64,000 nucleotides of DNA, taken from positions 62,001 to 126,000 of the forward strand of contig NZ_JAJEWK010000003.1 in NCBI RefSeq assembly GCF_020687745.1. Reading direction: 5' to 3'. Shown in pieces: positions 36,256 to 45,017 of the stretch. Position 1 is the first letter of the stretch; each line of letters starts with the position of its first letter. The position numbers were made by a program, and so were the translations under genes. This DNA comes from Chryseobacterium sp. MFBS3-17 (GTDB lineage Bacteria > Bacteroidota > Bacteroidia > Flavobacteriales > Weeksellaceae). The notes under the pieces were generated by a model. The model was given only the letters and a program-made list of their open reading frames with translations. It was not told the DNA's origin and ran no database searches.

Positions 36256-38034
36256 TTAATTCCCGGTTTTGAGCCGGTAGATTTTCCCGCCGTATTCTAT
36301 GGACGCAGCATTCATAGGTAAAATTTTCACTTCATAGCTTATGGCACGGCGTGAAGTAAGATAGGGATCTATGATGTATTTCTGAACCCTGTCCCGGTCA
36401 CTGTTTTCGTGGATCCAGAAGGTGATACGGTCTTTTTCTTTCACCGAAAAATATTGCTCACGGAAAAAAGTGTGCACCAGTGCTTCGCTTTTTCGCCGGT
36501 AAAGAAAATCCAGCGTTTCATGAACTGCAGTGAATACGATTGCAATCAGCCCGATTCTTACAAAATTTTTGAGCACAGGCTTTTTGATCAGGAAGCGCAG
36601 GAAGTATATGCCGGCGCACATCAGTACTATTTCGGGGAGGCTTACGGGCACATTGTACATCATGGCGCCGTCCAGCTCAGACAGAAGGTGAATCAGATCC
36701 AGCACCAGAAGAATGAAACGGTCATAGAAATACAAAATGAAATCCGGCACGATCGTGAGGCCAATGAGTACGGTCATTCCCAGACTGAAGATAATCAGAA
36801 TATTGGAAAGGGGAACTACTATAAGATTGGCTATCACAGAAATAGCTGAAAACTGGTGAAAATAATAAAGGACCAATGGTAATGTCGCAATCTGTGCGGC
36901 CATGGTAATGGAAAATGTATTGGCCAGAATTCGTTTCATAAAAGTATCCTGTCGGGGAAGATACTTAAGAATGGGCTGATTCAGCCAGAAGATTCCGAAT
37001 ACCGCTACAAAACTCAGTTGAAATCCTACATCAAATAACTGATGTGTATCGGTAAACAGGATGATCCATGCGGCCAGTGCCATAGAATGCAGCAAGTCTG
37101 TTTTGCGCTGCAGCAGAACATAAATATAATAGACGCTGATCATAATGCAGGACCGGACGACCGAGTTTCCATAATCTATAAAAATGGCAAATGCCCAGAT
37201 AAAAAGCAAACTGGCCGTAATAGCAGTTCTTCGGTAACCAGGAGGTGAAATATTCATCAGCAGCAGATATACAAGACCGAAAATGATGACAATGTGGGAG
37301 CCGGAAATGGCCAGAATATGAACCAGTCCGGTTTTTGTGAAATCACTGACGGTCTGCCGGTCCATTTCGGTGCGGTCTGCCAGAATAATGCCTTTCAGAA
37401 ATTCCCGGCTTCTGGGCGACATTCTTGTGGAGTCTATTTGCTGAAGAACATCCAGTCTTTTCTGTTTAATGGTTTCGGCGAAACTTAAATCTTTGCGCTT
37501 CGCGACCCGGTAGTCCTGTGGCAGATAACTTTGATAATAAATGTCCTTCCGGCTGAGATACCTGGCATAATTAAACTGATAATTATGCTCCGGCTCCTCC
37601 ACCCGGTTTATGTAGAGCCTGGCCTGGTAATAATGACCATAACTCAGTTCCGGAAGACTTCGGGGAACAGAAAGCACACTGCCGAAACTGCTTTGGTCTG
37701 TATAAATGATGACCTCGAAACGCCTGTTCTTTTCGTTAGAGTTCAGTTTTTCAGTGAGTTTGAAGAGGTAGGTTCCCTGGGGTGCAATGTGGGGAAGAGC
37801 AGGTTGCGAAAGGTTGTAGCCATGGAGTACAATCCCAAGCAGGACACAGAATATGGCCGTGAAATATTTCCTGAGTTTAATAATCCCGATGTTGCGCGAA
37901 AACCAGGACAACAACGTGAAGGCAGAAAGGCAAAGTAAAAACAGGCTTAATTTCTGGCCTGTGAAAAGGTGCTCCCGGAGGATGATTCCCGAAATGAAAC
38001 AACAGCATAATATCAGAAGGGGTTGCTTTGCCAA
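36256..38034 (-). CDS. comEC: ComEC/Rec2-family competence membrane protein
   Basis: 592 aa polytopic protein. An N-terminal DUF4131-type region with two or three TM helices is followed by an OB-like soluble part (TYLFKLTEKLNSNEKNRRF...). The Competence domain starts near residue 220 with TGLVHILAISGSHIVIIFG. No C-terminal metallo-beta-lactamase domain is visible, as in many flavobacterial ComEC proteins. It would form the DNA-uptake channel; competence in this organism is not shown. It lies 68 nt after lpxB on the same strand. Confidence 0.88.
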   Translation of the reverse strand: MAKQPLLILCCCFISGIILREHLFTGQKLSLFLLCLSAFTLLSWFSRNIGIIKLRKYFTAIFCVLLGIVLHGYNLSQPALPHIAPQGTYLFKLTEKLNSNEKNRRFEVIIYTDQSSFGSVLSVPRSLPELSYGHYYQARLYINRVEEPEHNYQFNYARYLSRKDIYYQSYLPQDYRVAKRKDLSFAETIKQKRLDVLQQIDSTRMSPRSREFLKGIILADRTEMDRQTVSDFTKTGLVHILAISGSHIVIIFGLVYLLLMNISPPGYRRTAITASLLFIWAFAIFIDYGNSVVRSCIMISVYYIYVLLQRKTDLLHSMALAAWIILFTDTHQLFDVGFQLSFVAVFGIFWLNQPILKYLPRQDTFMKRILANTFSITMAAQIATLPLVLYYFHQFSAISVIANLIVVPLSNILIIFSLGMTVLIGLTIVPDFILYFYDRFILLVLDLIHLLSELDGAMMYNVPVSLPEIVLMCAGIYFLRFLIKKPVLKNFVRIGLIAIVFTAVHETLDFLYRRKSEALVHTFFREQYFSVKEKDRITFWIHENSDRDRVQKYIIDPYLTSRRAISYEVKILPMNAASIEYGGKIYRLKTGN

Positions 38035-38102
38035 AGACAGTCAATTTGCATGACTTTAAAGATAATAAAATAATGGGCAATCCTGCACGCAGGAAACCAA
38101 AG

Positions 38103-39206
38103 TTATTTCACAATGATGGATGCTGCACAATCGCTGGCCCCGCTTCCGCCCAGTTTTTCACGAAGCAAGCTGTAATCTTTAAGCATATTCGCGCGTCTCG
38201 GTCCGCTCAGAATCGCGCTAAGTTCACGAGTCATATTTTCTGTATTCAGTTCATTCTGAATCAGTTCGGTCACTACTTCCCGGTCCATAATCAGATTGAC
38301 AAGCGAAATATATTTGATGTTTTTAATCAGCCTTTTACCGATTTCATATGAAATTCTGCTGCCCCGGTAGCACACCACCTCCGGAACATTGAGCAGCGCC
38401 GTTTCCAGAGTAGCCGTACCGGATGTGACGAGTGCAGCGGCAGAGCATCTCAGTAAATCATAGGTTTTATTGGATACAAAATGAACATCTTTATCGGTAA
38501 ATTGTTCATAAAAACTTTCAGACAGTCCCGGTGCGCCGGCAATCACCAACTGGTAATCCGGGAAGTCAGGGCGTACGGACAGCATCAGATTCAGCATTTT
38601 GGAAACCTCCTGTTCCCGGGATCCGGGCAGCAATGCGATGATTTCTTTGTCGTTCAGATCATGTTCTTCTCTGAATTTGTTGCCGTCCGGCTCCGGTAGT
38701 CCCGAGATGGCATCCAGCAGCGGGTGGCCTACAAAATGAGCATCTACCTCATGTCTGGCATAAAATTCTTTTTCAAAAGGGAGAATCACCAGCATATCAT
38801 CCACATGCTTTTTCACCGTTTCTACGCGGCCTTCTTTCCATGCCCATAGCTGGGGTGAAATGTAGTACACCACACGAATGCCAAGATTTTTGGCAAATTC
38901 TGCAATTCTCAAATTAAATCCGGGATAATCTACCAGAATGAGCACATCCGGCCGGTATTTTTTAATGTCTTCTTTACAAAACCGGATATTTCTCAGAATC
39001 GTATTCAGGTTTTTCGCTACCTCCAGAAATCCCATGAATGCCAGTTCTTTATAATGCTTCACCGGAGAATTTTGGGCTGCGGCAGCCATCAGATCACCAC
39101 CCCAAAACCGAAAATCAGCAGTGGGGTCTTTTTTTAAAAGAGATTTCATTAGATTCGAAGCGTGCAGGTCTCCAGAGGCTTCGCCGGCTATGATATAGTA
39201 TTTCAA
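38103..39206 (-). CDS. lpxB: Lipid-A-disaccharide synthase
   Basis: 367 aa GT19 family. N-terminal MKYYIIAGEASGDLHASNL is diagnostic; DYPGFNLRIAEF near 90, FVGHPLLDA near 160 and LLPGSREQEV near 195 follow. It joins UDP-diacylglucosamine and lipid X to form the lipid A disaccharide at the inner membrane. Upstream of comEC on the same strand. Confidence 0.95.
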   Translation of the reverse strand: MKYYIIAGEASGDLHASNLMKSLLKKDPTADFRFWGGDLMAAAAQNSPVKHYKELAFMGFLEVAKNLNTILRNIRFCKEDIKKYRPDVLILVDYPGFNLRIAEFAKNLGIRVVYYISPQLWAWKEGRVETVKKHVDDMLVILPFEKEFYARHEVDAHFVGHPLLDAISGLPEPDGNKFREEHDLNDKEIIALLPGSREQEVSKMLNLMLSVRPDFPDYQLVIAGAPGLSESFYEQFTDKDVHFVSNKTYDLLRCSAAALVTSGTATLETALLNVPEVVCYRGSRISYEIGKRLIKNIKYISLVNLIMDREVVTELIQNELNTENMTRELSAILSGPRRANMLKDYSLLREKLGGSGASDCAASIIVK

Positions 39207-39304
39207 GGGTTGAGATTCTGGTTTCAGATTTTCCTACCGGGATCATCACCCGGAAACAAAATCAATTATTTAACGTAAATTTGTGTAAAGATAAAAATAA
39301 AAAA

Positions 39305-39814
39305 ATGTCCGCAGAATTTGAAATTAAAAATAAAATAGCAGAGAGTGGTCTGGTGAATTTTGATCTGGCTGAACTGATTCCAAAGGGCCAGAGAAAGGGA
39401 ATTGACCTGAAGGATTTTCTTTATATGGAGATGATTTTAAAGGAAAAAGATTTCAGAGAAAAAGTAAACGCCCTGGATGTTGAGCCATACCGGGATGCGT
39501 TTGTATATATCTACAACTCAGCAGATTCCATAGTTCCGCTATGGGCCTATTTTCTGCTCGCCTCGCGTTTAACCGGTATGGCCGGAAAAATTGTGTACGG
39601 AAACCGGAGTGATCTGGAACTTTTACTGATGCACGATGCTTTAAAAAATTATGATTTTAATCTGCTGAAAGATAAAAGAGTGCTGGTAAAGGGCTGCAGC
39701 GATCAGCATATTCCGGAAAATGCTTATATAGAACTGGTAGAGCAGTTGAAGCCTGTAGTAAAGTCGCTGATGTTTGGTGAGGCTTGTTCCAGTGTGCCCA
39801 TTTTTAAGAATTAA
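39305..39814 (+). CDS. DUF2480 family protein
   Basis: 169 aa from ATG 39305; the open frame to 39281 crosses a -7-like TAAATTTG at 39276-39283. Features: FDLAELIPKGQRKGIDLKDFLYMEM and VKGCSDQHIPENAYIELV, the DUF2480 pattern found across Bacteroidota. Cytoplasmic; function unknown. Confidence 0.82.
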   Translation: MSAEFEIKNKIAESGLVNFDLAELIPKGQRKGIDLKDFLYMEMILKEKDFREKVNALDVEPYRDAFVYIYNSADSIVPLWAYFLLASRLTGMAGKIVYGNRSDLELLLMHDALKNYDFNLLKDKRVLVKGCSDQHIPENAYIELVEQLKPVVKSLMFGEACSSVPIFKN

Positions 39815-39901
39815 TACCGGTTAATAAAATATTATACGTTTATCCGGAGTTTTCGGTATAATTTTCGATAACTTTGATATTCTCAATCAAAAAAATAGAT
39901 T

Positions 39902-40564
39902 ATGAACTTATTAGATCTTATTACCGGGAATGCCGGTAACCATGTTGCATCGCAAGCAGAAAACAAATTCGGAATACAAAAAAATCAGGTCATTGCTCTT
40001 ATGGCAGTGGCTGCACCACTGATTATATCTTATCTCAGAAAAAAATCTCAGGATAATCCTGCCGAAGCAGATGCCCTGAACCGGGCGCTGGATAAGGATC
40101 ACGACGGCAGCATTCTGGATAATCCTGCGCAGGCAGAAGCCAGACAGCAGGAAGGAAATTCCATCCTGGATCATATTTTTGGTGGCCAGAAAGCCACGGT
40201 AGAAAACCAACTTTCTCAGAACACCGGTATTTCTATGGATAAAATTGGACCGATTCTTTCCATGCTGGCTCCTGTGATTATGGGGTATATTGGCAAAGAA
40301 AAACAGTCCGGTAACGTGACTTCCGGCGGGGGACTTGGAGATTTGCTCGGAGGGATTCTGGGAGGCGCACAGTCGCAGGCTCAGGCGCAACAGTCTAACC
40401 CGCTGAATGATATTTTAGGCAGTGTCCTGGGAGGTGGTCAGCAATCTTCGAACCCGCTGAATGATATCTTGGGAAGTGTTCTGGGTGGAGGTCAGCAACA
40501 GCAGCAACAGCAACAGCAAGGTGGCCTGGGCGGATTGCTGGGTTCCATTCTGGGTGGCAGATAA
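39902..40564 (+). CDS. DUF937 family protein with Gly/Gln repeat tail
   Basis: 220 aa. An N-terminal DUF937 region (MNLLDLITGNAGNHVASQ, then PLIISYLRKKSQDN) is followed by a second similar block (GISMDKIGPILSMLAPVIMGYIG). The low-complexity tail has two tandem copies of NPLNDILGSVLGGGQQ (54-nt unit, 40397-40450 and from 40451), nine glutamines (40493-40519) and a final GGLGGLLGSILGG. A -7 box TAACTTTG lies at 39869-39876. Function unknown. Confidence 0.82.
   Translation: MNLLDLITGNAGNHVASQAENKFGIQKNQVIALMAVAAPLIISYLRKKSQDNPAEADALNRALDKDHDGSILDNPAQAEARQQEGNSILDHIFGGQKATVENQLSQNTGISMDKIGPILSMLAPVIMGYIGKEKQSGNVTSGGGLGDLLGGILGGAQSQAQAQQSNPLNDILGSVLGGGQQSSNPLNDILGSVLGGGQQQQQQQQQGGLGGLLGSILGGR
40397..40519 (+). 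repeat. 54-nt tandem repeat and CAG/CAA tract in the DUF937 gene
   Basis: Two 18-codon units encode NPLNDILGSVLGGGQQ; the second runs into nine consecutive Gln codons (alternating CAG/CAA). Repeats of this type can change in copy number by slippage. Confidence 0.8.
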
Positions 40565-40590
40565 TGCTTTTTTTTTATAAAGAATCAAGT

Positions 40591-40617
40591 TCCGGCGGCG
40601 GCGAAGCCGCCGCCGGA
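40591..40617. other. Very GC-rich perfect hairpin
   Basis: TCCGGCGGCGGC (40591-40602), 3-nt loop, GCCGCCGCCGGA (40606-40617): 12 bp, all but one G-C apart from the ends. No T run follows on either strand, so it is not a typical terminator, though it lies between two convergent genes and could block transcription or bound the mRNA 3' end. Confidence 0.7.
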
Positions 40618-40620
40618 CCA

Positions 40621-40650
40621 CAAAAAAACCGAAGATTATTCCTCGGTTTT
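40621..40650 (-). terminator. Terminator overlapping the 3' end of the bTHX gene
   Basis: On the minus strand AAAACCGA pairs with TCGGTTTT around a 10-nt loop that contains the bTHX stop codon, followed by a T run. Confidence 0.65.
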
Positions 40651-40800
40651 CTTTTTTGTAGTCTTTTTCGCTTTCGGTTTGGTGTCCGTGTCGGATTCCG
40701 AAGCCGCGGTTGTACTCTTTACTTTCTTTCTGGGTCTTGTTTTGCCGTAGCTTCCTGCAATACGCTTGCCCCGGGTGGTTTTTTTGTCTCCTTTTCCCAT
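40636..40800 (-). CDS. Ribosomal protein bTHX (Thx)
   Basis: 54 aa read on the minus strand from ATG 40800 to TAA 40636, easily missed because of its size. The first part MGKGDKKTTRGKRIAG and then SYGKTRPRKK match the bTHX family (small-subunit basic peptide originally found in Thermus, common in Bacteroidota), which sits at the top of the 30S head. The family core is about 30 aa; the remainder here is a Ser/Thr/Lys-rich tail ending KKTTKKKTEE. Confidence 0.88.
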   Translation of the reverse strand: MGKGDKKTTRGKRIAGSYGKTRPRKKVKSTTAASESDTDTKPKAKKTTKKKTEE

Positions 40801-40849
40801 AATGTGATGTATTTAGTTGATTGGTGACACAAATTTAGGAAAAAGATTA

Positions 40850-41353
40850 TTAATGAACAGCCGTCTTACTCCGAAGCCGCTGCTTCTCGGCTTTTGGCAG
40901 TTTCCGCCAGTCCCAGGGCGCTACCGGCCGTGCATCGCGCCACAATCCGGTTTTCTTTTTGCGGGCTTCAGTTTCCAGTGCCGCATAGTTTGTATTGTTG
41001 GAATACCGTTTGAAATGCCAAGCCAGGCCATGGCGTACCAGCTGTTTTCCCAAATTCTGATTCTGATGAAAAATTTCGGCAATCCAGCGGCCGTTCCGGT
41101 CCGGTTTGCCGGCAATGACCACCTGAATTTCTTTGCCAAAACAGAAATCTGATACAAACTGCTTTGCCCGGTTTCCGAAAGGCTGATTCTTTTCAGGACA
41201 ATCCACGTGGGCCAGCCTTATAGTTTGAGGTTTGCCCTGGTGAAGGATGACTACCGTATCACCATCTTTTACGCCGATGACTTTGGCAGTATAGATCTGA
41301 GCAATGGCCAGTGAACATACAAAAAGGAACAAGAATGCAACAACTTTTTTCAT
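40850..41353 (-). CDS. Secreted thermonuclease (SNase-like)
   Basis: 167 aa from ATG 41353, giving a signal peptide MKKVVAFLFLFVCSLAIAQ. The SNase fold follows: KDGDTVVIL (Asp21-type), RLAHVDCPEKNQP (catalytic Arg and acidic residues), PDRNGRWIAEI (Arg87-type), HGLAWHFKRY, and a C-terminal TGLWRD motif. A calcium-dependent sugar-nonspecific nuclease, periplasmic or exported. A longer start at 41377 would spoil the signal peptide. Confidence 0.9.
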   Translation of the reverse strand: MKKVVAFLFLFVCSLAIAQIYTAKVIGVKDGDTVVILHQGKPQTIRLAHVDCPEKNQPFGNRAKQFVSDFCFGKEIQVVIAGKPDRNGRWIAEIFHQNQNLGKQLVRHGLAWHFKRYSNNTNYAALETEARKKKTGLWRDARPVAPWDWRKLPKAEKQRLRSKTAVH

Positions 41354-41404
41354 CGGCTCAAAGCTAAGGAATTTCATATTGCTTTATGGTTTTGTTAAGA
41401 TTAT

Positions 41405-41433
41405 TGTTTTACGGTAAAAAATTATAACTTTGC
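41405..41433 (+). promoter_or_regulatory. Promoter of the DUF2975-HTH pair
   Basis: TTG (41405-41407), an 18-nt spacer and TAACTTTG (41426-41433); the ATG follows 13 nt downstream, giving a very short leader. Confidence 0.65.
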
Positions 41434-41446
41434 GGTAAATTTATAA

Positions 41447-41995
41447 ATGGTGAAAAGCAATACTGATTCTGTTTTGTTATTTCTGAGGCTTGTCCTGTGG
41501 GCTGCTCTGATCTCCTCCGTTCTTGCTTTTGCTGCTGTTTTAGTCCATGGGTTTGCCTTGCTGCTGAACGCTGATTTTCAATTTTTATCCAATCTGAATA
41601 TCACAATTGGTCATCAGAATTTGACTGCTGAAGATTTGCGTGAAGCCGGAACGGTAAAGTTTTTGCTTTTTGCGGTCACAATAACTGCTTACCTTCTTCT
41701 GTTTATCCGCCTTATTGCTTTTGCATTGAAAATCCTGAATAAAGTGGACTTTGAAAATCCCTTCAAAGCAGAAATTTCAGCACTGATTTCCAAAATGGGA
41801 ACTGTTGCACTTCAACTTGGGATTCTGGATTTCTTGTCGGCAGCCCTGTTTTCCGCAATTTTTCACGGTGAATTTCGGGTGGATATCAGTTTCGGAAACC
41901 TGAACTTCTTTGTCATAGCAGCTATTTTGTACATCATCAGTCTGATTTTCAGAAGAGGAACCGAACTGCAGTCTGAAACGGATTTAACCATTTAG
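41447..41995 (+). CDS. DUF2975 membrane protein
   Basis: 182 aa with four predicted TM helices (about 10-35, 65-92, 115-138, 150-170) and the FENPFKAEISALISKMG loop typical of DUF2975. This family is regularly paired with a small Xre-type regulator, as here: the HTH gene starts 3 nt after the stop. Function unknown. Confidence 0.8.
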   Translation: MVKSNTDSVLLFLRLVLWAALISSVLAFAAVLVHGFALLLNADFQFLSNLNITIGHQNLTAEDLREAGTVKFLLFAVTITAYLLLFIRLIAFALKILNKVDFENPFKAEISALISKMGTVALQLGILDFLSAALFSAIFHGEFRVDISFGNLNFFVIAAILYIISLIFRRGTELQSETDLTI

Positions 41996-41998
41996 CAA

Positions 41999-42229
41999 AT
42001 GCCCATCATCATCAATATCGACATCATGCTTGCCAGACGGAAAATGCAGTCCCGGGTACTGGCAGAGAAAATTGGAATTACACAGGCCAACCTTTCTGTT
42101 CTGAAAACCGGAAAGGCTAAAGCGATCAAGCTTTCTACACTGGAGGCCATCTGCAAAGTGCTGGATTGCCAGCCCGGAGATTTGCTGGAGTATCTGCCCA
42201 CTGAGTCTGTTCCGGATGCAGAATACTGA
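41999..42229 (+). CDS. Xre-type helix-turn-helix regulator
   Basis: 76 aa, almost entirely an HTH domain: MLARRKMQSRVLAEKIGITQANLSVLKTGKAKAIK forms the helix-turn-helix, ending CQPGDLLEYLP. Cro/CI-like HTH_26 family. It lies 3 nt after the DUF2975 gene and probably regulates that operon. Confidence 0.88.
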   Translation: MPIIINIDIMLARRKMQSRVLAEKIGITQANLSVLKTGKAKAIKLSTLEAICKVLDCQPGDLLEYLPTESVPDAEY

Positions 42230-42348
42230 GCATTTTTCTGATTTTATTTTTCATTTTGAACAGATAATTCGTGATTCCCGGTTTTGGGGTTATGGTGAAA
42301 ATTAAAAATCGCCTTATCTTTGCTGATGAAAATTTTCAAGTATAAAAT

Positions 42349-44103
42349 ATGTTCAGAACACACACCAACGGAGACCTGACTCTGGAAAATCTAAACGAAA
42401 ATGTGACCCTGGCAGGCTGGGTGCAGACCATCCGCGATAAAGGATTTATGATCTGGATAGACCTCCGAGACCGCTACGGAATCACCCAATTGGTGTTTGA
42501 TCAGGACCGCTCTTCTGTACAATTGATGGAGGAAGCTAAAAAACTGGGGCGCGAATTTGTAATTCAGGTAGAAGGGAAAGTCATCGAAAGGACGTCCAAA
42601 AATCCAAAAATCCCAACCGGAGATATTGAAATTCTGGTGGAAAACCTTAAGGTTCTGAACGAATCCCAGCTTCCGCCGTTCACCATCGAAGATGAAACAG
42701 ACGGAGGCGAGGAGATCCGCATGAAATACAGATATCTGGACATTCGCCGAAATCCGGTGAAAGATAAATTGATCTTCCGCCATAAGATGGCTCAGAAAGT
42801 GAGAAACTATCTCTCTCAACAGGATTTCATAGAAGTGGAAACACCTGTGCTGATAAAGTCCACACCAGAAGGCGCACGGGATTTCGTGGTACCCAGCCGG
42901 ATGAACCCCGGACAGTTTTACGCACTGCCACAGTCACCGCAGACCTTTAAACAACTGCTGATGGTGGGCGGTATAGACCGTTATTTTCAGATTGTGAAAT
43001 GCTTCCGTGATGAAGATTTGCGGGCAGACCGCCAGCCGGAATTTACGCAGATAGACTGTGAAATGGCATTTGTGGAGCAGGAAGATGTACTGGAAATATT
43101 TGAAGGAATGACCGCAACGCTGCTGAAAGACATTACCGGCAAAGACACCGGAAAATTTCCCCGGATGACTTATGATGAGGCCATGACCAGATATGGTAAT
43201 GACAAGCCGGACATCCGCTTCGGTATGGAATTTACGGAACTAAACGATCTGGTAAAAGGCAAAGATTTTAAAATATTTGATGATGCCGAACTGGTTGTAG
43301 GAATCAATACGGAAGGGTGTGCAGCATACACCAGAAAGCAGATTGATGCCCTGATTGATTGGGTGAAACGCCCGCAAATAGGCGCTACCGGAATGGTGTG
43401 GGTGAAATATCAGGATGATGGCGTGCTTACTTCATCGGTCAATAAATTTTATGACGAAGCTTCGTTGAAACAAATTGCAGAAAAATTTAACGCAAAACCG
43501 GGAGATCTGATGCTGGTTTTGAGCGGAGATGCTTTCCAGGTGCGGACACAACTTTCGGCCCTCCGCATGGAACTCGGAAACCGCCTGGGTCTGCGCAAAG
43601 GAGATGAGTTTGCGCCGCTTTGGGTAGTAGATTTTCCATTGCTGGAGTGGGATGATGAAACCGGAAGGTACCATGCCATGCACCATCCGTTTACCTCACC
43701 AAAACCGGAAGATATTCATCTTCTGCAAACAGATCCCGGCAAAGCGCGCGCCAATGCCTATGACCTGGTTCTGAATGGCAACGAAATTGGTGGCGGATCG
43801 GTTCGGATATTTGATAAAGAGTTGCAGTCCCGCATGTTTGATTTGCTGGGCTTCACCAAAGAAGAAGCAGAAGCACAGTTCGGATTTCTGATGAATGCCT
43901 TTAAATACGGTGCACCGCCACATGCCGGACTGGCATTTGGGTTTGACAGGCTGGTGGCAATTCTGGATGGCAATGAGGTAATTCGGGATTATATCGCGTT
44001 CCCGAAGAATAATTCAGGACGCGATGTCATGATTGATGCACCAAGCGCCATTGCAAATGAGCAGCTTCAGGAGCTTTTCCTGAAACTGGATGGTGACCAT
44101 TAG
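42349..44103 (+). CDS. aspS: Aspartyl-tRNA synthetase
   Basis: 584 aa bacterial-type class II synthetase. An N-terminal OB anticodon-binding domain ([21 protein letters not shown]) precedes the class II core. Motif 2 lies around [19 protein letters not shown] and motif 3 is [12 protein letters not shown]. The GAD insertion domain lies around residues 290-420. A -7 box TATCTTTG lies at 42315-42322, about 25 nt before the ATG. Confidence 0.96.
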   Translation: MFRTHTNGDLTLENLNENVTLAGWVQTIRDKGFMIWIDLRDRYGITQLVFDQDRSSVQLMEEAKKLGREFVIQVEGKVIERTSKNPKIPTGDIEILVENLKVLNESQLPPFTIEDETDGGEEIRMKYRYLDIRRNPVKDKLIFRHKMAQKVRNYLSQQDFIEVETPVLIKSTPEGARDFVVPSRMNPGQFYALPQSPQTFKQLLMVGGIDRYFQIVKCFRDEDLRADRQPEFTQIDCEMAFVEQEDVLEIFEGMTATLLKDITGKDTGKFPRMTYDEAMTRYGNDKPDIRFGMEFTELNDLVKGKDFKIFDDAELVVGINTEGCAAYTRKQIDALIDWVKRPQIGATGMVWVKYQDDGVLTSSVNKFYDEASLKQIAEKFNAKPGDLMLVLSGDAFQVRTQLSALRMELGNRLGLRKGDEFAPLWVVDFPLLEWDDETGRYHAMHHPFTSPKPEDIHLLQTDPGKARANAYDLVLNGNEIGGGSVRIFDKELQSRMFDLLGFTKEEAEAQFGFLMNAFKYGAPPHAGLAFGFDRLVAILDGNEVIRDYIAFPKNNSGRDVMIDAPSAIANEQLQELFLKLDGDH

Positions 44104-44182
44104 TAAGTTTCCGGTCATTACAATAATCAAGAAAAAATGCAGGGAATAATCAGATACATGTTTGGAATCTGTGTGTAATTTA

Positions 44183-44211
44183 ATCCCGGGTGCTTGCCGG
44201 GTTTTTTTTTA
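44183..44211 (+). terminator. Terminator between aspS and sdhC
   Basis: CCCGG (44185-44189) and CCGGG (44197-44201) form a short stem, followed by nine T. The rest of the 233-nt gap holds the sdhC promoter region and nothing else recognisable. Confidence 0.65.
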
Positions 44212-44336
44212 AATTGATGATTTACAGTAGTTTTCTTATTTAGAAACATTACAAACTGAACTTTTCTGATATTTCTCACTGTGTTATAGTTTAACATTTA
44301 TTTAACTTTGTAAAAATTCAAAATTAAACAATCATT

Positions 44337-45005
44337 ATGGCAGGTTTAACGAGTTCTACTATTGGTAGAAAGTATGCAATGGCATTGTCTGCAATGTTTT
44401 TGCTGATTTTCTTGTTGATGCACCTATCTGTAAACCTCTTGTCGGTTTTCAGTAAAGACGCATTCAACAGTGCATCTTATTTCATGGGTTACAATCCCGC
44501 AGTTCAGTTTCTGATGCAGCCTATTCTTATTTTTGCGGTGTTTTTTCACTTCATTATGGGTTTCATTCTGGAAGCTAAAAACAACAGGGCAAGGCCTGTA
44601 AAATATGCGGTGAATAAAGGTTCTGCAAATTCATCCTGGTTCTCCAGAAATATGATTATTTCCGGATTGGTGATTTTGGCATTTCTGGGTCTGCATATGT
44701 ACGATTTCTGGGTGCACGAAATGACCTATAAGTATGCACCGGGAGAGGGAGATCCCAATGATCTGACCCGTTTCTGGGGCGAACTTCACGCAAAATTTGC
44801 GGATTTATGGCGGGTTATTTTTTATGTGGTAGCTTTCGTGCTGCTGGGAATGCACCTGGCACATGGCTTCCAGTCCTCTTTCCAGTCTGTAGGAGCCAGA
44901 CATCCTCAGTATACTCCCGTAATCAAAGCCTTTGGTAACTGGTATTCCATCCTGATTCCGGCAGGTTTTATTTTTATCGCGGTGTTTCATTATATAACTC
45001 AATAA
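44337..45005 (+). CDS. sdhC: Succinate dehydrogenase cytochrome b subunit
   Basis: 222 aa, five TM helices, the type B di-heme cytochrome b558 fold. Candidate heme histidines are in LLMHLSVN, FFHFIMG, LGLHMYDFW and GMHLAHGFQ. It anchors SdhAB and passes electrons to menaquinone. A -7 box TAACTTTG (44303-44310) precedes it. First gene of sdhCAB; there is no separate sdhD, as expected for this type. Confidence 0.93.
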   Translation: MAGLTSSTIGRKYAMALSAMFLLIFLLMHLSVNLLSVFSKDAFNSASYFMGYNPAVQFLMQPILIFAVFFHFIMGFILEAKNNRARPVKYAVNKGSANSSWFSRNMIISGLVILAFLGLHMYDFWVHEMTYKYAPGEGDPNDLTRFWGELHAKFADLWRVIFYVVAFVLLGMHLAHGFQSSFQSVGARHPQYTPVIKAFGNWYSILIPAGFIFIAVFHYITQ

Positions 45006-45017
45006 TATCTTACGACA

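Noticed and set aside
40591-40617. The GC-rich hairpin as a classical terminator or a small RNA.
   Set aside because: No T run on either strand and no promoter in front; kept only as an unexplained structure.
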